Notes under the pieces: model-generated
The model's database searches: none
What the model was told of the DNA's origin: nothing
What the model saw: only the letters and a program-made list of their open reading frames with translations
Shown: positions 1-8,890 of the stretch, piece by piece
How the letters are laid out: every line of letters begins with the position of its first letter
How positions within the stretch are numbered: the first letter of the stretch is position 1
Assembly (NCBI GenBank): GCA_024998815.1
Contig: JACEUQ010000001.1
Location: forward strand, 1,426,001 to 1,490,000
Length of the DNA stretch: 64,000 nt
DNA from: Opitutus sp.
Lineage (GTDB): Bacteria > Verrucomicrobiota > Verrucomicrobiia > Opitutales > Opitutaceae
Direction of reading: 5' to 3'
Program-made: the position numbers and the translations under genes

Positions 1-1471
1 CCGGTGCGCTTGATCACGCGGTGTGAGCGCACGATGAGCAGCGTGCGCACGAAGGGTAGCCCGATCGTGGCGGGCTCAAGGGCCAGGGCCGTCAACTCCC
101 ACTGGTTGATGCGTCCGTGGCCAGGTTCGGTGTGGGCAAAAAAGGGGAGCCAGGGAGATCGCAGGCCTGAGCGCAGGCGTGCATCTTGGGCTGGTTACCC
201 TTCAGTTGCAGCAGGTAATCGCCGCCGCGTTCGACGATGGCACGAGCCGTGTCTTTTTGGCAGTGCAGGGCGTCGGCGGTGATCAGTTTTTCGTCCAGGG
301 CCGGACCGTTGAGGATCGCCTGGGTAGCGCTGGGTTGTTCGCTGCGAGCGGTACCCTCTTTTTGGTCGATGACCGCCACCGTATACGGCGTTCCGTCCTC
401 GTGGTCGGCCAGGGTCAGCAGGCCCACTTGATTGCGGATCATCTTGCCGTCCATGGCTAGGGCCAGGGGTAAATTGCCGGCCTGGGCGGCCAGCCAGCCA
501 CTGAGTTTTTCGGCGAAGCAGGTCGGATCGAGCCGGGTGAGGACCTGATAAAAAACACCGTACCCAGGCACCGACCAGAAAGCTTTCGTCCCGGCCTTGC
601 GCGGCAGGCACAGCTCGCGGCGCTGGGCTTGGCTGAGGGTGGTGGCAAAGCGCGCGATCTCGGCGATTTCGCGCCGGCCGGCCATCAGTGCCATGGCCAC
701 CAGCGTGAGCACTGGGCCGATACGAAACGTGGTGTTGGCCCCGCGCGGGTCGGGCACCGTGCGCAAGAGCTCCAGCAGGCTGCACATTTGCGCGACTCGC
801 AGTGGCATCGTGCCCGAGGGGGCTGCTCGCAGCCCGGCCCGGTGCTCCTCGGGTAAATCCGCCCCGCGCAAGCAGCCTCGCGCGTTAGCCTTGAGCTCGC
901 GCATCCACAGCTTCTTGGGACTGTCGTTGGCCACGTAAAAGTCCGCCCGGTGCCGACTGTAACCGGCACTCGTGCCCACAGCCGTCCAGTTGCTCGCCTT
1001 GTAGCAGGTCCCCTCAAAGCACTCCGGATCGGTAAAGGTTTCGGCGAGCAGCGGGGTGTAACCAAACTCGCCGTGCCAATGCCCTGCGAGTTCTCGCAGC
1101 ACCAACCCGAGCACCTGCGAAGCCAGGTTCGGCTCGGAACCCTTCGGGGTGAGCAGAAGGAATCTCCTGTTCTGCACAATCAGACTGAGCCGCTCCACCC
1201 GCGTGGTAGCACTCCAGCCAATCCATAGATCCCGGTCTTTGAGTGCATAGCTCGCCGGGCCCCACACCAACAGGGCCACCGCCTGCCCGCCTCGTTCGAC
1301 CACCTGCCTCAGGTAGTCTCCCACCGGCTGCCCTGGCCCTAGATAATGCTTCTCGCGCAGCTGCTGGTCGAACCACTCCTGCTCATCGGTTGTGGCCACC
1401 CGCACCTGCAATTGCCGGTCCCCCGTTTTTGCGCTCTTCGCTTCGTCTGGTTCAGAGTTCATCCCACCCAA
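1..1471 (-). pseudogene. DruA/DUF4338-ISAs1 transposase fusion, frameshifted and cut by window edge
   Basis: The open frame runs from 1471 to 92 (459 residues). Residues about 40-195 match the DUF4338 domain of Druantia DruA: HYLGPGQPVGDYLRQ, DLWIGWS, LASQVLG and GTCYKASNW are all recognisable. Residues about 228-450 are an ISAs1-family DDE transposase: LRTVPDPRG, AMDGK (D341), TADALHCQKD (D400) and LQLKGNQP. The frame then leaves the family pattern and stops. The expected continuation, HTEPGHGRINQWEL, is present in the -1 frame from about 140 down to position 1, so the protein continues off the left edge. The break falls on a run of six T (coding strand). The family's third acidic residue usually follows HGRI; here N stands there, so catalytic competence is uncertain. 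Either a decayed gene or a frameshifted one. Confidence 0.85.
137..143 (-). other. Slippery heptamer T TTT TTG at the transposase frame break
   Basis: In the transposase frame the codons read CCT TTT TTG, so the heptamer T TTT TTG fits the X XXY YYZ pattern used for -1 programmed frameshifting. Slipping by -1 here would give GSPFFAHTEPGHGR and restore the ISAs1 C-terminus. A plain one-base deletion in the T run explains the sequence equally well, and no stimulatory hairpin was established. Confidence 0.45.
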
Positions 1472-1635
1472 GCAGAAGCAAAATCGCCTCTTTCGTCTAG
1501 CCCAAAGTTACTCCGCTCATCCCCAATCACTTCCAATTGATGAGGAAAAGCCCCTGCCGTTAACAGTCCGAGCTTATACGCGATTTCAACGTCGGAAAAT
1601 CAGGCCAACTGGGGCCAGAGTTAACGGGTACGAAT
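1472..1635. other. Spacer between the ISAs1 element and bioC; probable IS end near 1556
   Basis: No gene is seen. Read on the minus strand, a terminal-repeat-like CAGGGGCTTTTCC begins at 1556, a plausible outer end for the ISAs1 element because members of that family often begin CAGG. The partner end lies outside the window, so this cannot be confirmed. Confidence 0.3.
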
Positions 1636-2400
1636 TCAATCCACCCGTTCGGCTTCGAAGCGGTAAAACACCCAGGTCGCAGGCACGCCCCGCTCGTCGC
1701 GGTGGCGCGCCTCGTACTCGCGCAACACACTCCGCAACCGCCCTGGGGCGAACTGCGTCACCGGAGCCGCGCCCACCCCGTGCAGGCTGCGCAACTGGTC
1801 CAACGCCGTTTTTTGATAAAACACCCGGGTGCTCTCCTCGCTGCGCACGCGCCGCAGCCCGCCGCGTTCGAGCGCTTCGTCCCACACCGCCGGAGTGCGC
1901 CACGTCAACGGGCTCGACCCCGGGGTCAGCGCCCGCAGTTCGGACAAACTGCCTTCGACGAATAAACCGGCGAGCACCCGTCCGCCGGACTTGAGGGCTT
2001 CGCGCCAGGAGGCGAAAACCGCCCGAGGATCCTCCATCCATTGCAGCATGCTGCTGCTAAAAATCCAGTCGCACGCCAGCTCACGCTCCGGTGCCTCGGC
2101 GCGCATCACCCGCCACGGCACCTGCGGCAACGCGGCGCGGCCTTCGTTGCACATCGCTTCCGCCATATCGGTGGCCGTCAACGCGCCGGTCCAGGGCAAC
2201 AGCCGCCGGGTAAACACGCCCGTGCCTGCACCCAGCTCCAGCGCCCGACCGCTGCGTTCCGTCGGAAGCCACTCGGCCAGCCACTCGGCCATCGCCACCT
2301 GCACCGCCGCGTGTCCGGCATAGGTGCCGGCCGCACGGCCAAAACTGTCGCGCACGTGCGCGAGAGAGGTCGTCGTGGGGGAGGTGGGCGCGGGGTTCAT
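1636..2400 (-). CDS. bioC: BioC, malonyl-ACP O-methyltransferase
   Basis: A 254-residue class I SAM-dependent methyltransferase. The SAM-binding motif LELGAGTG is at residues 54-61, and the BioC-like opening (VRDSFGRAAGTYAGHAAVQ) and FSSSMLQWMEDP follow. BioC methylates malonyl-ACP so that it can be extended to pimeloyl-ACP by the fatty acid machinery. It is the last gene of the biotin operon, and its ATG overlaps the stop of the BioH-like gene by 4 bp, which implies translational coupling. Length is typical of the family. Function is inferred from motifs and from the biotin context, which together make it strong. Confidence 0.9.
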   Translation of the reverse strand: MNPAPTSPTTTSLAHVRDSFGRAAGTYAGHAAVQVAMAEWLAEWLPTERSGRALELGAGTGVFTRRLLPWTGALTATDMAEAMCNEGRAALPQVPWRVMRAEAPERELACDWIFSSSMLQWMEDPRAVFASWREALKSGGRVLAGLFVEGSLSELRALTPGSSPLTWRTPAVWDEALERGGLRRVRSEESTRVFYQKTALDQLRSLHGVGAAPVTQFAPGRLRSVLREYEARHRDERGVPATWVFYRFEAERVD

Positions 2401-3008
2401 TGGTAATCACGCGCCCACGCGTGCAACAATGCTTCCGGGTGGTGGCTGGCGCCGTCCACCGCGTTAAGCGCTGGCTGAATCCGCACCAACATCCCCGCGT
2501 CCAGCAGCGCATCCTCGTCACCGACGTAACCCGTCCAGCCCTGCGGCCACGGCGCGTCACAGCGGTCCTGAGCGAGTTTATCCAACCCCCATTGTAACTC
2601 CTCGGCGGACACGAGTGGTCCCGCCCTCTCACAGCCCAGCAGCCCGGCGCGCGTATAAAAATCCGCCAACGCCGCGACCGGATCACGCCGCACCCAGCGC
2701 GCCAGATAACGCACCTGAGTGCGTGGCGCTTTCCCGCCCAATGCCTCCTCCTGTGCAAACGCCAGCACCGGCGCGAGCAAGACGACACGCGGCGTCAGTT
2801 GCGCCACCGCCGCAGCCTCCTGCAACAGCAGCAGCGAACCCAGCGAATAGCCCGCCACCGAATCCCACGGCCCGCCCGCACGGAGGTGCTCCAGCCAATT
2901 CGGCTCAGCCGAAAAAAAGTGATGTTCGTCGTCGGGAAATGCCGCCTGTACCAGTGGCGCAAACCAGCCCGCCGGCACCGCCCAGCCCAGTATCCAAGCG
3001 ATCCTCAC
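2397..3008 (-). CDS. BioH/BioG-like pimeloyl-ACP methyl ester esterase (alpha/beta hydrolase)
   Basis: A 203-residue small alpha/beta hydrolase. The nucleophile elbow GYSLG is at residues 53-57 (Ser55); a candidate acid lies in VGDEDALL (D164 or D166) and candidate histidines are H189/H190. In biotin synthesis such an enzyme (BioH, BioG, BioV and others are non-homologous or distant replacements) removes the methyl group from pimeloyl-ACP methyl ester, ending the BioC-BioH cycle. It sits between bioD/F and bioC with 4-bp overlaps on both sides, which supports this role. Which esterase subfamily it belongs to cannot be told from motifs, so no symbol is given. Confidence 0.75.
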   Translation of the reverse strand: MRIAWILGWAVPAGWFAPLVQAAFPDDEHHFFSAEPNWLEHLRAGGPWDSVAGYSLGSLLLLQEAAAVAQLTPRVVLLAPVLAFAQEEALGGKAPRTQVRYLARWVRRDPVAALADFYTRAGLLGCERAGPLVSAEELQWGLDKLAQDRCDAPWPQGWTGYVGDEDALLDAGMLVRIQPALNAVDGASHHPEALLHAWARDYQ

Positions 3009-4855
3009 GACAACTCCCGTCCGGCGGCCAACGCCACCAGCAGGCGCGTTTCGTCCGCCTCGTTGAACGTGCGTTGCAACGACAGTCGCAGTCGGCTCGT
3101 GCCTTCGGGAACCGTAGGCGGCCGCACCGCCGCCACCCCGATGCCCGCCGCGCGCAGGTGCGTGGCCAACGCCACCGTCCGCCCCGCGTCGCCGATCATA
3201 ATGGGCACGATGGGCGCGTCGCCTTCGGGCGCGTCCCAGCCCGCCCCGCGCAGCCGCTCACGCAGGCGCCGGGACGCGTGTTTCCACCCGACTTGGTCGG
3301 CGGCCGCCAATTCGCGCACACGCCCGACCGCCGCCCGCGCCGCCGCAGCCGAGGGCGGTGGCAAAGCCGTGGAGTAGATAAATTCACCAGCTTCGTTAAT
3401 CAGCGCGTCGCGCCACAGCTCGTGGTGAAACAGGGTGTAGGCACCGCCCGAGGCGAGAGTCTTACCGCAGGTGCCGACCAGCACATCGACGTCGGCCACC
3501 ACGCCCTGTTCCTCGGCCAAACCCGCGCCCGTCATACCGTACCAACCGAGGGCATGGGCCTCGTCGAGAATCCAGCAAAACCCGTGACGATGGCGCAGCT
3601 CGGCGATCCGCCGCAGATCTGGGTAATCGCCGTCCATGCTGAATACGCTTTCCGTCACCACAAACACGGTACGGCCCGGTTCGGCGGCGAGCAGTTCGCG
3701 CTCCAATGCATCGAGATCGAGATGCGGATAACGGCGCAATCGCGCCCCGCTGCGCAGGATGCCCGCCACCATGCTGTGGTGGATCAAGCGATCGGCCAGC
3801 ACCAGATCGCCGGGCTTGGGCAGCGTCCCCAACACCCCGCCATTAGCCGCGTAACCGCTGCTCCAAATCAGCCCGTGGGCAAACCCGTGCCAGGCGCACA
3901 AGGTCGCGCTCAACTCGGCGTGGGCGCGCCGCCAACCTGTGATCAGCGGCGAGGCGGCCGCCGACGTGCCTTCGTCCCAGGCGGTGCGTGCCGCCGCCGC
4001 CGCCACCACCGGATCATGGGCGAGTGCGAGGTAGTCGTTACTCGATAAATTCAAAACAGCGGCGTCTCCCGAATAAACCCGCAGCGAGCGTCGCAACCCA
4101 GCTTGGGTGCGCTCCGCCAAGCGCTCCCCCACCCGCTCGGCCAGCGCTCCGGATGGTAACGCACCGGCTAACGGTAAACTCACCGGCGCGCCCGATGGTA
4201 ATGGGGCCGCCAGTACGTCTGCCGAAAATTGCGTAGGGGTAACCGCTCCATAGGCCAACTCGCCCCAGACCGGCAGACCAAGGACGGCCAGGGTTTTCCG
4301 CGTGGAGGTGGCGACTTCTGGCGACGGCGGACCGCCGACTTGGTTTAACCAAATACCGGCACGCAGGCCACGCGACCGGGCGTAATCCAAAACGAGACGG
4401 GACTGGTTAATCGCACCGAGTCGGTCGGCCACGACCAACACCACGGAATCAGCGCCAATCGCGCGGGCGAAATCGGCCCAGTCGCGCCCGCTCGCGTCCA
4501 GCGGCACGGCCAGCCCGCCTGCGCCCTCAACCAGGCGCCAATCGCAGTCCGGCAGCCGGCGATAATCCGCCACCACGTCATCCCACGCCAGGGCGCCGCC
4601 CTCGGCTGCGGCCGCATCAAGCGGGTTGATCGCCGCCGCGTACCGGCGCAGCGTCACCGCGACCGACGCCGGCAGTCCGGCAAGCGCAGCCGCGCACTCA
4701 GCGTCCCCCAGATACGCCGCATCGCGCACTCCGCTTTCAACCGGCTTGACGATCTGCACGCGCCCGCCGCGCGCCGCCAAAGCACGCGCCAGCGCTGCGG
4801 TGACGCGCGTCTTGCCGATCCCGGTGTCGGCACCGGAAATAAGAATCGTCTGCAT
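3005..4855 (-). CDS. BioD-BioF fusion: dethiobiotin synthetase plus 8-amino-7-oxononanoate synthase
   Basis: A single 616-residue frame joins two biotin enzymes. Residues 1-220 are BioD: P-loop GADTGIGKT (8-16), KPVESG (37-42) and VEGAGGLAVPL from 109. Residues about 250-616 are BioF, a PLP-dependent alpha-oxoamine synthase: LSSNDYLAL, TGWRRAHAEL, SSGYAANGG, DEAHALGWYG (431-440), and the PLP lysine in GTCGKTLASGG (K465). BioF condenses pimeloyl-ACP with alanine; BioD makes dethiobiotin two steps later, so the fused activities are not consecutive: BioA acts between them. The start is the ATG giving MQTILISGADTG, the natural BioD N-terminus. The stop overlaps the next gene by 4 bp. Confidence 0.92.
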   Translation of the reverse strand: MQTILISGADTGIGKTRVTAALARALAARGGRVQIVKPVESGVRDAAYLGDAECAAALAGLPASVAVTLRRYAAAINPLDAAAAEGGALAWDDVVADYRRLPDCDWRLVEGAGGLAVPLDASGRDWADFARAIGADSVVLVVADRLGAINQSRLVLDYARSRGLRAGIWLNQVGGPPSPEVATSTRKTLAVLGLPVWGELAYGAVTPTQFSADVLAAPLPSGAPVSLPLAGALPSGALAERVGERLAERTQAGLRRSLRVYSGDAAVLNLSSNDYLALAHDPVVAAAAARTAWDEGTSAAASPLITGWRRAHAELSATLCAWHGFAHGLIWSSGYAANGGVLGTLPKPGDLVLADRLIHHSMVAGILRSGARLRRYPHLDLDALERELLAAEPGRTVFVVTESVFSMDGDYPDLRRIAELRHRHGFCWILDEAHALGWYGMTGAGLAEEQGVVADVDVLVGTCGKTLASGGAYTLFHHELWRDALINEAGEFIYSTALPPPSAAAARAAVGRVRELAAADQVGWKHASRRLRERLRGAGWDAPEGDAPIVPIMIGDAGRTVALATHLRAAGIGVAAVRPPTVPEGTSRLRLSLQRTFNEADETRLLVALAAGRELS

Positions 4856-4891
4856 GCGGCGAGTGGAGTGATTAACCCCGGACCGTCAGGC

Positions 4892-5977
4892 TCAGTGGTG
4901 ATGATGATGACCCGCGCCCTCGTGGGAATGGTCATGGCCGCAGCCCTGCGAAGTGCAGGCTTTCGCCCACGTGCCGTCTTCGCCGGCGCGATCGTCTTCG
5001 ACCGGCATTTCGCCGCCGAGCGGGTGCATGCCGAGACGACGCAGCAGGGTGAAATCTTCACCGCGGCCGGGATTGGGCGTAGTGAGGAGTTTTTCACCAA
5101 GGAAAATGCTATTGGCGCCCGCCGAGAAACACAGCGCCTGCAGCTCATCGCTCATGTGGGTGCGCCCAGCCGAGAGGCGGACCATCGTCTTCGGCATGAG
5201 GATACGCGCGACCGCGATCACGCGGACGAACTCGATCGGATCGACCGGGTCGTTTTCCGCCATCGGGGTGCCTTCGACGGGGACGAGGGAGTTAATCGGC
5301 ACCGAGTCGGGATGGGGGCTGAGGCTGGCGAGTTCGTGCAGGAGCTTGATGCGGTCGTCGAGGGATTCACCCAGGCCGATGATGCCGCCGCTGCACACTT
5401 CGAGGCCGGCGCGGCGCACCGTTTCCAGGGTGGTCAGGCGGTCGTCGTAGGTGCGGGTGGTGATGATCTCGGGGTAAAACTCGCGCGACGTATCCAGGTT
5501 GTGGTTGTAAACCTTGCAGCCGGCCTCCTTGAGGCGAACAGCCTGGTGTTCTTGGACCATGCCGAGGGTGCAGCACACCTCGAGACCGAGGTCGGCCACG
5601 CCTCGAACGGTGTTCAGCACGGAGTCGAATTGGGCGCCGTCGCGCACTTCGCGCCAGGCCGCGCCCATGCAAAAGCGCGAAGCCCCGCCGGCCTTGGCCG
5701 CGCGGGCGGCGACGAGAACTTGCTCGGTAGCCATGAGCGGCTCGGGCAGCAGCGCGGCGTCGGGATGGTGAGCGGATTGCGGGCAGTATTTGCAGTCTTC
5801 CTGGCAGCGGCCGGTCTTGATCGACTGCAGGGTGCAGAGCTGCACCGCGTCTGCGTCGTGGTGCGTGCGGTGCACCTGCATGGCGCGGAACAGCAGCTCA
5901 GGGAATGGCAGGTCGTAGAGCGCTCGAATGGCGCGCAAGTCGGGCGTGGCGGAGGTCGTGGCGGTGGTGGAGTTCAT
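4892..5977 (-). CDS. bioB: BioB, biotin synthase
   Basis: A 361-residue radical SAM enzyme that inserts sulphur into dethiobiotin. The [4Fe-4S] SAM cluster ligands are C58, C62 and C65 in [11 protein letters not shown]. Other BioB signatures are present: [32 protein letters not shown], and the arginine-containing VRLSAGR expected to hold the auxiliary cluster. The C-terminus is extended by a histidine- and cysteine-rich tail ending [15 protein letters not shown], which is not part of the catalytic barrel. The gene lies 36 bp upstream of bioD/F and overlaps bioA by 4 bp. Confidence 0.96.
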   Translation of the reverse strand: MNSTTATTSATPDLRAIRALYDLPFPELLFRAMQVHRTHHDADAVQLCTLQSIKTGRCQEDCKYCPQSAHHPDAALLPEPLMATEQVLVAARAAKAGGASRFCMGAAWREVRDGAQFDSVLNTVRGVADLGLEVCCTLGMVQEHQAVRLKEAGCKVYNHNLDTSREFYPEIITTRTYDDRLTTLETVRRAGLEVCSGGIIGLGESLDDRIKLLHELASLSPHPDSVPINSLVPVEGTPMAENDPVDPIEFVRVIAVARILMPKTMVRLSAGRTHMSDELQALCFSAGANSIFLGEKLLTTPNPGRGEDFTLLRRLGMHPLGGEMPVEDDRAGEDGTWAKACTSQGCGHDHSHEGAGHHHHH

Positions 5978-7311
5978 ACGAGGAAAGGGAGGGTGTCGTC
6001 GATGGAGCGACGGGTGCGGTTAACCAGTTCGCCGAGCTCGGCCTGATCCAGGCAAAGCGGCGGCACGAGCAGAAGAGAATCACCGAGTGGGCGCAGCAAA
6101 AGCCCGTGATCACGGGCGCGCAGGCAGACCTGCAAACCCGCGCGCAACGCCACCGGATACACCCCGCCGCCCGCGGGCGCGAGGTCGATGGCAGAGGTCA
6201 ACCCGCGCTGGCGCAGGTCTGACACATGCGGGTGCCCGGCAAACGCCTCGGTCAGCAAGCGCCCAAACACCTCGGCGCGCGCCGCGATCACGCCGCTCTC
6301 GATGAGCGGGCGCAGTTTGCGAATGTTGGCTAAAGCGACGGCCGCCGCCAGAGGGTTGCCGGTAAACGTATGCCCGTGGAAAAACGCCCTCCGGCTTTCG
6401 TAGGCGCCAAGGAAGGCGTCGTAAATTTCACCGCGCACCAGGGTCGCGGCCAGCGGCAGGTATCCGCCGGTGAGCCCCTTGGCCAAACACAGAAAATCGG
6501 GCGTCACCCCTTCTTGGGTACAAACGAGCATCGGCCCGAGGCGGCCAAAGCCGACAAACACCTCGTCCATGATCAGGTGCACCCCGTGGGCCCGGCACAG
6601 TTCGGCCACCGCGCGAATAAACCCGGGAGGTTGCAGGCGCATTCCGGCGGCGCCTTGAACGGAGGGCTCAATGATGAGGCAGGCCGTCTCGTCGGCCTTG
6701 GCCTGCAACAACGCGGCGAGCGCCGCCAAGCTGGCGGTCGCGTCATCGGCCGCAGGAGCCGGAAAGTGATCGGCCCCAAAACACCAGGGGCGAAAGCGGT
6801 CGTGAAAAAAGCCACTGTCGCCCACCGCCATGGTCCCGAACGTGTCGCCGTGATAACCCCCGGCCATACCGATGACCCCGCGCTTTTCGGGGCGACCGGC
6901 GAGTTGCCAAAATTGAAACGATTGTTTGAGGGCGACCTCAACCGCACCGGAACCGTTGTCGGTGTAAAAAACATGCTCGAGCCCGCGCGGGGCGAGGCTG
7001 ACCAACTCCGCGGCCAAATCCGCGCCGGGGGCGTGGGCAAGGCCGAGCAAAGTAGCGTGGGCAACGCGGCCGAGCTGGTCGATCAACGCGGCGTTAAGAT
7101 CAGGGTCGTTGTGGCCGTGAACATTGGTCCAGATCGAGGCGGTGCCATCGAGGTAGGTGCGCCCCTCGGTATCGGTGAGCCAGCCGCCCCGACCCGAAGC
7201 GATCACCAAAGGAGGTAAGGAAGCGTATTCGCGCATCTGGCTAAACGGATGCCACACATGGCGCCGATCCGTCTCAACGGTCGAAGCGGTGGTGGGTGTG
7301 GCGAGTGTCAT
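5974..7311 (-). CDS. bioA: BioA, adenosylmethionine-8-amino-7-oxononanoate aminotransferase
   Basis: A 445-residue fold-type I PLP aminotransferase, converting KAPA to DAPA with SAM as amino donor. Seen in the sequence: HVWHPFSQM (BioA N-terminal signature), [37 protein letters not shown], the PLP-interacting DEVFVGFGR (249-257), the PLP lysine K278 in CLAKGLTGG, and [11 protein letters not shown]. It is the first gene of the biotin operon; the ATG at 7311 gives a normal-length BioA and lies 54 bp from the probable BirA operator. Confidence 0.96.
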   Translation of the reverse strand: MTLATPTTASTVETDRRHVWHPFSQMREYASLPPLVIASGRGGWLTDTEGRTYLDGTASIWTNVHGHNDPDLNAALIDQLGRVAHATLLGLAHAPGADLAAELVSLAPRGLEHVFYTDNGSGAVEVALKQSFQFWQLAGRPEKRGVIGMAGGYHGDTFGTMAVGDSGFFHDRFRPWCFGADHFPAPAADDATASLAALAALLQAKADETACLIIEPSVQGAAGMRLQPPGFIRAVAELCRAHGVHLIMDEVFVGFGRLGPMLVCTQEGVTPDFLCLAKGLTGGYLPLAATLVRGEIYDAFLGAYESRRAFFHGHTFTGNPLAAAVALANIRKLRPLIESGVIAARAEVFGRLLTEAFAGHPHVSDLRQRGLTSAIDLAPAGGGVYPVALRAGLQVCLRARDHGLLLRPLGDSLLLVPPLCLDQAELGELVNRTRRSIDDTLPFLV

Positions 7312-7365
7312 GGCGCGGCGCGGTTTCGCTACACCTACCGAAGCGCCCGGGTGAGAACAAGTCCA

Positions 7366-7397
7366 TTGTTAGCCAACCCACGAAAACGTGTTAACAA
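7366..7397. promoter_or_regulatory. Probable BirA operator upstream of the biotin operon
   Basis: Two 9-bp half-sites, TTGTTAGCC (7366-7374) and TGTTAACAA (7389-7397), form an inverted repeat separated by exactly 14 bp. Each differs by one base from the TTGTTAACC / GGTTAACAA halves of the biotin-repressor operator known in many bacteria, which have a 14-16 bp spacer. It lies 54 bp upstream of the bioA start. The half-sites could overlap a promoter, but no clear -35/-10 pair was identified. The BirA gene is not in this window. Confidence 0.7.
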
Positions 7398-7458
7398 GAC
7401 TCGTACTTACCGACAAAAGAAGCCGCCAGACGGCGCACAGCTGTCGCGGCTGCCCAAC

Positions 7459-7491
7459 AAAAAACCCGCCGGTTAAGGCGGGTTTAAAAAA
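7459..7491 (-). terminator. Rho-independent terminator of the ferredoxin gene
   Basis: Stem AAACCCGCC (7462-7470) pairs with GGCGGGTTT (7477-7485) around a 6-base loop. Read on the minus strand it is followed by a T tract at 7464-7459, about 30 bp after the ferredoxin stop. Confidence 0.85.
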
Positions 7492-7516
7492 CCAGGTTAT
7501 AAGACCAATGGTCTAA

Positions 7517-7753
7517 TCAGGCGTCGCCGTCGTTACCGATGGCCTCGACTGGGCAACCCTCTAGAGCTTCCATGCACAGGGCGACATCATCCTCGGTCAC
7601 CGGCTGCTTGTGCACGAAAGAATAACCGCCCTCATCGTGACGGCTGAAAAACTCCGGTGCGGTTTCGCGGCAGAGGTCGCAGTCGATGCATTGCTGATCG
7701 ACGAAGAATTTACCGGCGATGTTTTGCTCCCACTTGTCTGCTTTGTTAGCCAT
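7517..7753 (-). CDS. Small [4Fe-4S] ferredoxin
   Basis: Taking the ATG at 7753 gives 78 residues beginning MANKADKWEQ. Cluster ligands are C22, C25 and C28 in CIDCDLC and C67 in GCPVEAI, the pattern of a monocluster [4Fe-4S] ferredoxin; C60 is an additional cysteine of the kind that can form a disulphide in such proteins. The sequence has an acidic surface. The upstream in-frame extension to 7951 has no ferredoxin character and is not adopted. It is monocistronic, ends in a clear terminator, and diverges from the rhomboid gene. It could supply electrons to BioB, but that is only inference from proximity. Confidence 0.88.
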   Translation of the reverse strand: MANKADKWEQNIAGKFFVDQQCIDCDLCRETAPEFFSRHDEGGYSFVHKQPVTEDDVALCMEALEGCPVEAIGNDGDA

Positions 7754-7918
7754 ATTTCGCACGAAAACCGAATGCCTAAAACTGTCAAGCGGCCAAACCG
7801 ACCGCCACCAACAATTAACCGGGGTCCGTAAGCCCGCCCCACCTCGACGGACCAAAACACAGGAGACCGTGGTTGGCGGCTTGTGTTTCTCGCCCCGCTT
7901 TACATGTTTTGGGCCAGC

Positions 7919-8803
7919 ATGATTTTCGATCGACCCTACATGCGCGACCAAGATGAGCGCCCCCCCCTTTCGGCCCTTAAATGGCTGATGGGCACCCTTG
8001 TGGCCGCTTTTGTCATCGAAAACATCTGTCTCGGCTGGTTCGGCGGCGACTTTGCCGCCCTGTTTTTTCGCAGCCTAACGCTTTCGCCTGAATGTATTAA
8101 AACCGGCTTCGTCTGGTCGCTTGCCACTCATGGCCTGTTGCACGACCCGAAAAACCTCTTCGATCTCCTTTTTACCCTGCTGGCGATCTTCGTTTTCGGC
8201 CGCGCGGTCATCCCCGAAATCGGCCCCAAACGTTTTTTACAGGTCTTTGTCGCTGCCGTGATTTTAGGCGGCGTGACGTGGCTGGCGGTCAACTGGACAG
8301 GTGCCGAACGGCTGTTTGGTGCCTCCGCCGGCGTCAGTGCGCTGATCGTGCTGTTCGCCTGCCTCAACCCGGAGCAGCCGATCGCCATTTTCATGGTGGA
8401 TGTCGGAATGAAGGCTAAGCACCTTGCCCTTGGTTTGTTGTGCATCGACGTCCTCGGCTTGGTTTTACTCGAAATTCCCGGCCGTACCTCCTGGTTTACC
8501 ATGGCGCATTCTGCCCACCTCGGCGGAATGGCAGCGGGTTGGCTCTATTTCAGAGCGACGCGTCTTAATGAAGCGCCCTTGTTTAACAGCAAACCCGCCA
8601 TCGAACTGCCTCGCTGGTTCCGCCGCAGCCGTAAAACCACCAGCCCTGCCCCGGCCTTTAAAATCAACCTAGGCGGCGTCGCCGACTTCAAAGCGGAGGT
8701 CGATCGCATCCTCGACAAAATCAACAGCCACGGATTCCAATCCCTTAGCGCGGAAGAAAAACGCCGGCTCGACCAAGCCCGCGACCACCTTAACCGCCGC
8801 TGA
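7919..8803 (+). CDS. Rhomboid-family intramembrane serine protease
   Basis: From the ATG at 7919 the protein has 294 residues and about six membrane segments. The active-site serine is S136 in FGASAGVSAL and the paired histidine is H200 in AHSAHLGGMAAGW; the loop/helix motif with WSLATHGLLHDPKNLFDLL (67-84) is also rhomboid-like. After the membrane core a basic linker leads to a cytosolic C-terminal domain (about 245-294) predicted helical, containing VDRILDKINSHG and LSAEEKRRLDQA, a tail seen on other verrucomicrobial and Bacteroidetes rhomboids. Two ATGs lie upstream in frame (7883, 7904); none has a good ribosome binding site, so the exact start is uncertain. Substrate unknown. Confidence 0.88.
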   Translation: MIFDRPYMRDQDERPPLSALKWLMGTLVAAFVIENICLGWFGGDFAALFFRSLTLSPECIKTGFVWSLATHGLLHDPKNLFDLLFTLLAIFVFGRAVIPEIGPKRFLQVFVAAVILGGVTWLAVNWTGAERLFGASAGVSALIVLFACLNPEQPIAIFMVDVGMKAKHLALGLLCIDVLGLVLLEIPGRTSWFTMAHSAHLGGMAAGWLYFRATRLNEAPLFNSKPAIELPRWFRRSRKTTSPAPAFKINLGGVADFKAEVDRILDKINSHGFQSLSAEEKRRLDQARDHLNRR

Positions 8804-8890
8804 AACCTGGGCTTTGACCGTTCGCGACGATCCCCCTTCTTTACCTGTTATCTTTACCCCTAGAACCGCCTAAGCGATCCCCCCATTTTA

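Noticed and set aside
1-1471. A functional Druantia defence system
   Set aside because: Only the DruA-like domain is present, fused to a transposase; no druB-E genes are adjacent.
2615-4048. 477-residue plus-strand frame opposite bioD/F
   Set aside because: A GC-rich antisense shadow with Arg/Pro-rich composition; the opposite strand encodes a clear enzyme.
4868-6046. 392-residue plus-strand frame opposite bioB
   Set aside because: Antisense shadow of a strongly conserved gene.
7754-7951. N-terminal extension of the ferredoxin to 144 residues
   Set aside because: The added sequence lacks family similarity, overlaps the divergent rhomboid start region, and the ATG at 7753 gives a typical ferredoxin length.
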